In this document: piece by piece, positions 61,142-64,000 of the stretch
How the letters are laid out: each line of letters begins with the position of its first letter
How positions within the stretch are numbered: the first letter of the stretch is position 1
Position numbers and translations under genes: made by a program
The notes under the pieces: generated by a model
Seen by the model: the letters and a program-made list of their open reading frames with translations, nothing else
Told to the model about the DNA's origin: nothing
Databases searched by the model: none
Assembly: GCA_004322275.1 (NCBI GenBank)
Contig: SCTA01000015.1
Span: 20,347 to 84,346 of the forward strand
DNA: 64,000 nucleotides
DNA from: a bacterium
Lineage (GTDB): Bacteria > Desulfobacterota > Deferrisomatia > Deferrisomatales > BM512
Direction: 5' to 3'

Positions 61142-63406
61142 ATGGCAGATTACACATTTAGTACATTATCGCCCATAGATTTTGAAAATATGGTTAGGGA
61201 CCTAATTCAATCCGAACGCTCGATTCGCCTTGAGAGTTTCAAATCAGGCAAAGACGATGGAATAGACTTTCGATGCTCTAAGTGTAACGATTCTATTCTT
61301 ATTGTTCAGGCTAAACATTACTCAGGTACAAATTTTCGCAGGTTGTTGGCCGATTTGAAAATTAAAGAGAAGCCCAAAATTGATAAACTTAAACCGAACA
61401 AATATTTGATTGCGACCTCAGTTTCACTTTCCCCCGCCAATAAAGAAACAATACGCAGTGCCCTTTTCCCTCACATAAAAGTGACAGAGGATATTTACGG
61501 AAGAGAAGATTTGAACAATTTATTGGGGCTTTTCCCTGACATAGAAAGACAACATTTCAAGCTTTGGCTTTCTGGCACTTCAATATTAGAGGAGGTTCTC
61601 CATAGCAGGATTTTGAACCAAACTAGGATTGCATTGCAGGACATTAGTGATAAGGCACAGCTATATGTTGTAAACAATAGTTTTGGTCATGCATTACAAG
61701 TATTGAAAGATCATAATTATGTAATCATTGCCGGGATTCCTGGAATTGGCAAGACTACATTGGCGAAGATGCTTGTACTGCATTATTTGCGAGCAGACTA
61801 TGATTTCATAAATGTTTCTTACGACATTGAGGAGGCGTACAGCATTCCAGATAGAAAGCGCCCAAGGGTTTACCTGTATGACGATTTTCTTGGCCGCACT
61901 TCACTTGAAGAAAAATTGAGAAAGAATGAAGATCATAGACTAATTAGCTTCATTAATTCAGTGATGAAAACAAAAACAGCAAAACTTATTTTAACTACAA
62001 GAGAGTATATACTACATCAAGCTCAGGCCACGTACGAAATGCTTAATAGTCCTATTTTCAATAAGCCACAGTGTATAGTCGATTTATCTCAGTACACTCA
62101 ACCGATAAGAGCGCAAATACTATATAACCATTTGTACTTTTCTAGATTGCCTAGTAAATATGTTGAAGAAATAGTTCGCCAAGAAACCTATTTAAAGATA
62201 ATTGACCATAAAAATTATAGTCCTAGAATTGTTGAATATATGACAGATCCTATGTGGGTTAGTCCAAGTGAAGCAAGTGAGTATCCGGGTATATTTATTC
62301 GCAATTTAAATAAACCATTCCTTATCTGGGAACAGGCGTTTAATAGCCATCTTAGCAGCATGGCGCGCGAGATGCTTATTGTCTTGGGAACCTTGCCCAA
62401 GGAAGTATTTGTCGAAGATTTAAAGCTTTCTACCAATTCGTTTATTCTCAATAAGGGGATGGAATTTTCCGAGAGGGAATTTCGCCGTGCTCTATCTGAG
62501 TTGCAAGGAAACTTCATTGTGCTGAGTCAGGATTTTGGAAATGATATTGTTGCATTTCATAATCCCTCAGTTCAAGATTTTATTGAAAATTATTTTGATA
62601 AAAACCCAGAGCAATACTCACTTATGCTGCAAGCGGCATGCTTTTTTGAGCAAGTTAAATGGGCTTGTACAAAAATTCCCAAAATTATGTATGTCAGAAA
62701 ACTCCAACACGAAATAGAAACTTCACTGAAAAACACCTTTTCAGTAAAACCATGTGCAGTCATAATTTATTCGTCCGATAATATTGGTAAAACTACTTAT
62801 AAAGACCGTGATTGGCTAAAGTATGAATATAGACTAAAGTTCATCGCTTCTTTATGTAGTGAGAAAGAATTTGCTTACATAAAAATTATATTCCGAGAAA
62901 TGTTATGCAATATGGCAAAAGATAAGGCAAGTTATGACTTATCTCCGTGCGATTTATACGCGTTGGTAGAACATGTTTTGCTATTAAATAATTTTGAAGA
63001 AATAAACACTTTCTTGTTATCAGCAAAAGAATCACTTTTCAGAAAAGCATACTGGATTACAGATGTAACTTACATTATAAAATTGATGAAATTGCAGCCG
63101 CATATATTCCAGCCGTATGATCGAGATAGAATATTAAGTACTATACAACATATTGTTTGTCTTCATCTTGACGAAGATGATGCACAATCTTTGCAAAACG
63201 ATTTATCAGAGCTAAGAGAGATAAATGATATTTACGGTTTTGATTTAAGAAATGAAATTGATAAAGTTACTTACTTATTGTCCTGTGCTGAGGAGAAGTC
63301 TGAACAGGAATCTGATAATTATACAAGCAGCTATAATGACGACCGTAAAGGTGATTTCATGAGTAAAGATTCTATTCGTGATATGTATTTAACACTACTC
63401 CGCTAG
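61142..63406 (+). CDS. Mrr-like endonuclease fused to STAND NTPase (probable phage defence)
   Basis: 754 residues. Residues 1-125 form a restriction endonuclease domain of the Mrr type: SPIDFENMVRDLI, GIDFRC (D42), and VQAKHY (Q56, K58) give the D-(Q)xK active site. Residues about 165-460 are a STAND-type NTPase: P-loop GIPGIGKTTLAK (198-209), Walker B VYLYDDF (243-249), sensor LILTTREY, then a winged-helix region. The remainder is helical and may be a sensor. This nSTAND3-like build is known from Avs-like antiphage proteins, where a sensor triggers nuclease activity. It is strongly AT-rich and uses codons unlike its neighbours. It stands alone between inverted repeats. Confidence 0.82.
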   Translation: MADYTFSTLSPIDFENMVRDLIQSERSIRLESFKSGKDDGIDFRCSKCNDSILIVQAKHYSGTNFRRLLADLKIKEKPKIDKLKPNKYLIATSVSLSPANKETIRSALFPHIKVTEDIYGREDLNNLLGLFPDIERQHFKLWLSGTSILEEVLHSRILNQTRIALQDISDKAQLYVVNNSFGHALQVLKDHNYVIIAGIPGIGKTTLAKMLVLHYLRADYDFINVSYDIEEAYSIPDRKRPRVYLYDDFLGRTSLEEKLRKNEDHRLISFINSVMKTKTAKLILTTREYILHQAQATYEMLNSPIFNKPQCIVDLSQYTQPIRAQILYNHLYFSRLPSKYVEEIVRQETYLKIIDHKNYSPRIVEYMTDPMWVSPSEASEYPGIFIRNLNKPFLIWEQAFNSHLSSMAREMLIVLGTLPKEVFVEDLKLSTNSFILNKGMEFSEREFRRALSELQGNFIVLSQDFGNDIVAFHNPSVQDFIENYFDKNPEQYSLMLQAACFFEQVKWACTKIPKIMYVRKLQHEIETSLKNTFSVKPCAVIIYSSDNIGKTTYKDRDWLKYEYRLKFIASLCSEKEFAYIKIIFREMLCNMAKDKASYDLSPCDLYALVEHVLLLNNFEEINTFLLSAKESLFRKAYWITDVTYIIKLMKLQPHIFQPYDRDRILSTIQHIVCLHLDEDDAQSLQNDLSELREINDIYGFDLRNEIDKVTYLLSCAEEKSEQESDNYTSSYNDDRKGDFMSKDSIRDMYLTLLR

Positions 63407-63469
63407 CTACAACTAAATTAGTAACTGTAAGTTGAGTGGGGCGATGCGATATCCAGCAAATTAAACATT

Positions 63470-63555
63470 AAGGTAATTTGTTTACAGCTATTCAAAACAT
63501 ATGTGTAGACAATCTACCTTCGAGTCCAAAAACATCCCGTTATCCTGTTTTTGGA
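63470..63555 (+). repeat. Right direct repeat and hairpin after the Mrr-STAND gene
   Basis: AAGGTAATTTGTTTAC (63470-63485) repeats the left copy. About 25 bp on, GTAGACAATCTACCTT is its inverted form. GTCCAAAAACA and TGTTTTTGGAC then form a perfect eleven-pair hairpin. Read on the minus strand, the order is GAAGGCTCG-hairpin-CTCGAAGGTA, the same as on the left side but with a different stem sequence. Confidence 0.7.
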
Positions 63556-63872
63556 CGAGCCTTCCTTTCGTCCTCCTCGTGGCCCGTAGGTGACGCAGGG
63601 AGCGGAGGCGGAAAGGGCGGCGGGGGGGTCTTAGTGAGCGTAGCGAACGAGTGCCCCCTCACGCCCCCGCCGCAGCGACCGGTCGCTCGCAGAGCGAGCG
63701 GCTCCTTCCGGGCCGATTTCTTGGGTACTTCTTTCTAAAAGAAGTACCAAGGGGAGCGGGGCGAAGTCCCGCAAACGTAGACCGGCGGGCCGAGCCCGCC
63801 CTACACACTAAAAAAGTGCCGCGGGTGCGGGGCGCGCAAAGCCCCGCTAGCTGTAAAATTTGCGAAGCACAC
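63556..63872 (-). repeat. Right inverted repeat flanking the Mrr-STAND gene
   Basis: The inverted partner of 60821-61053, about 317 bp. It matches in blocks and carries an extra segment of about 80 bp (63754-63835) with GC-rich hairpins (GCGGGCCGAGCCCGC). It includes TACTTCTTTCTAAAAGAAGTA, the counterpart of the left palindrome, and TGCGAAGCACAC at its far end. Confidence 0.82.
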
Positions 63873-64000
63873 AAAAGTCACTGGATTCCTATATGGTCGC
63901 CCCTTTGGATGCAAGGGCTGAAGTGAGGTGTAAAGGTTCGATTGCAGCCATATATCCGGACTTTTTGCAAGGTTCTTTGACCTTTGTCCCTGATGGAATA
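63873..64000. other. End of window, no supported gene
   Basis: 128 bp. A minus-strand open frame enters from the right edge and stops near 63890 (visible tail ...KSGYMAAIEPLHLTSALASK). It could be the end of a gene outside the window, but it is too short to call. Confidence 0.25.

Noticed and set aside
63478..63926. Short ORFs within the right inverted repeat
   Set aside because: They lie on repeated, hairpin-rich DNA and have low-complexity translations.

Overview
The window looks like a GC-rich chromosome segment from an anaerobic, metal- or sulfur-respiring member of the former Deltaproteobacteria, most likely near Desulfuromonadales/Geobacterales. The reasons are a multiheme c-type cytochrome with its own ResB/CcsB (System II) haem ligation genes, a histidine kinase with a c-type haem motif in its sensor domain, NapH-like Fe-S membrane proteins, two Tat-exported oxidoreductases, FolE2, FeoAB under a Fur-like box, a probable selenocysteine MsrA, and the gene order rpsB-tsf-pyrH-frr-uppS-cdsA-dxr-rseP-tsaB. 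The taxonomic placement is inference.

Layout. (1) 283-5134: an intact tRNA-Glu(TTC) on the minus strand and, 4.7 kb away, a decayed copy of its 3' half plus terminator. Between them lie an AraC regulator, a Tat-exported DUF362 protein, a broken aldo/keto reductase, a Tat-exported aldo/keto reductase and a flavodoxin, so this is probably a small tRNA-integrated island. (2) 5307-8455: mltG, a SurA-like protein, queD and folE2. (3) 8668-20184: a plus-strand electron-transfer region holding a membrane-anchored GltD-like flavoprotein, ResB, CcsB, a cytochrome with 13 CXXCH plus two atypical haem motifs, a redoxin-TPR protein, a small membrane protein, a NapH-like Fe-S protein, a haem-sensor kinase and an OmpA lipoprotein. 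(4) 20253-27646: the translation, envelope and isoprenoid operon from rpsB to tsaB, in which dxr seems to start with AUA. (5) 27647-33283: thioesterase, Fur-controlled feoAB with a Cys-rich partner, an outer-membrane protein, and a lipoprotein of the FGE-sulfatase fold.

(6) 33318-40171: periplasmic methionine sulfoxide reductases msrB-msrA, where msrA has an in-frame UGA exactly at the catalytic Cys and a SECIS-like hairpin just after it; then a NapH-like ferredoxin protein, gltX, a CDF transporter, arfB, a flavodoxin-like protein and cvpA. (7) 40503-48606: a type I restriction-modification operon (hsdR-hsdM-hsdS, with a Panacea-like domain fused to HsdS), a DUF2971 gene, a partial copy of the tmRNA 3' end, and ssrA itself. 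(8) 48981-54234: small membrane and exported proteins, a DUF255 thioredoxin-like protein, a second CDF transporter and an outer-membrane protein. (9) 54406-59053: a tight five-gene operon (TetR, SpeD-like pyruvoyl enzyme, GNAT, ATP-grasp ligase, fold-III PLP decarboxylase) that looks like an uncharacterised amine or amino-acid conjugate pathway. (10) 59416-64000: a DUF945 protein, then an AT-rich Mrr-endonuclease/STAND-NTPase gene bracketed by 230-320 bp inverted repeats and short direct repeats, which is probably a phage-defence insertion.

Intergenic DNA carries several palindromic MITE- or REP-like elements (8459, 28348, 54244, 52429). I saw no CRISPR array, no recognisable transposase or integrase, and no rRNA operon.
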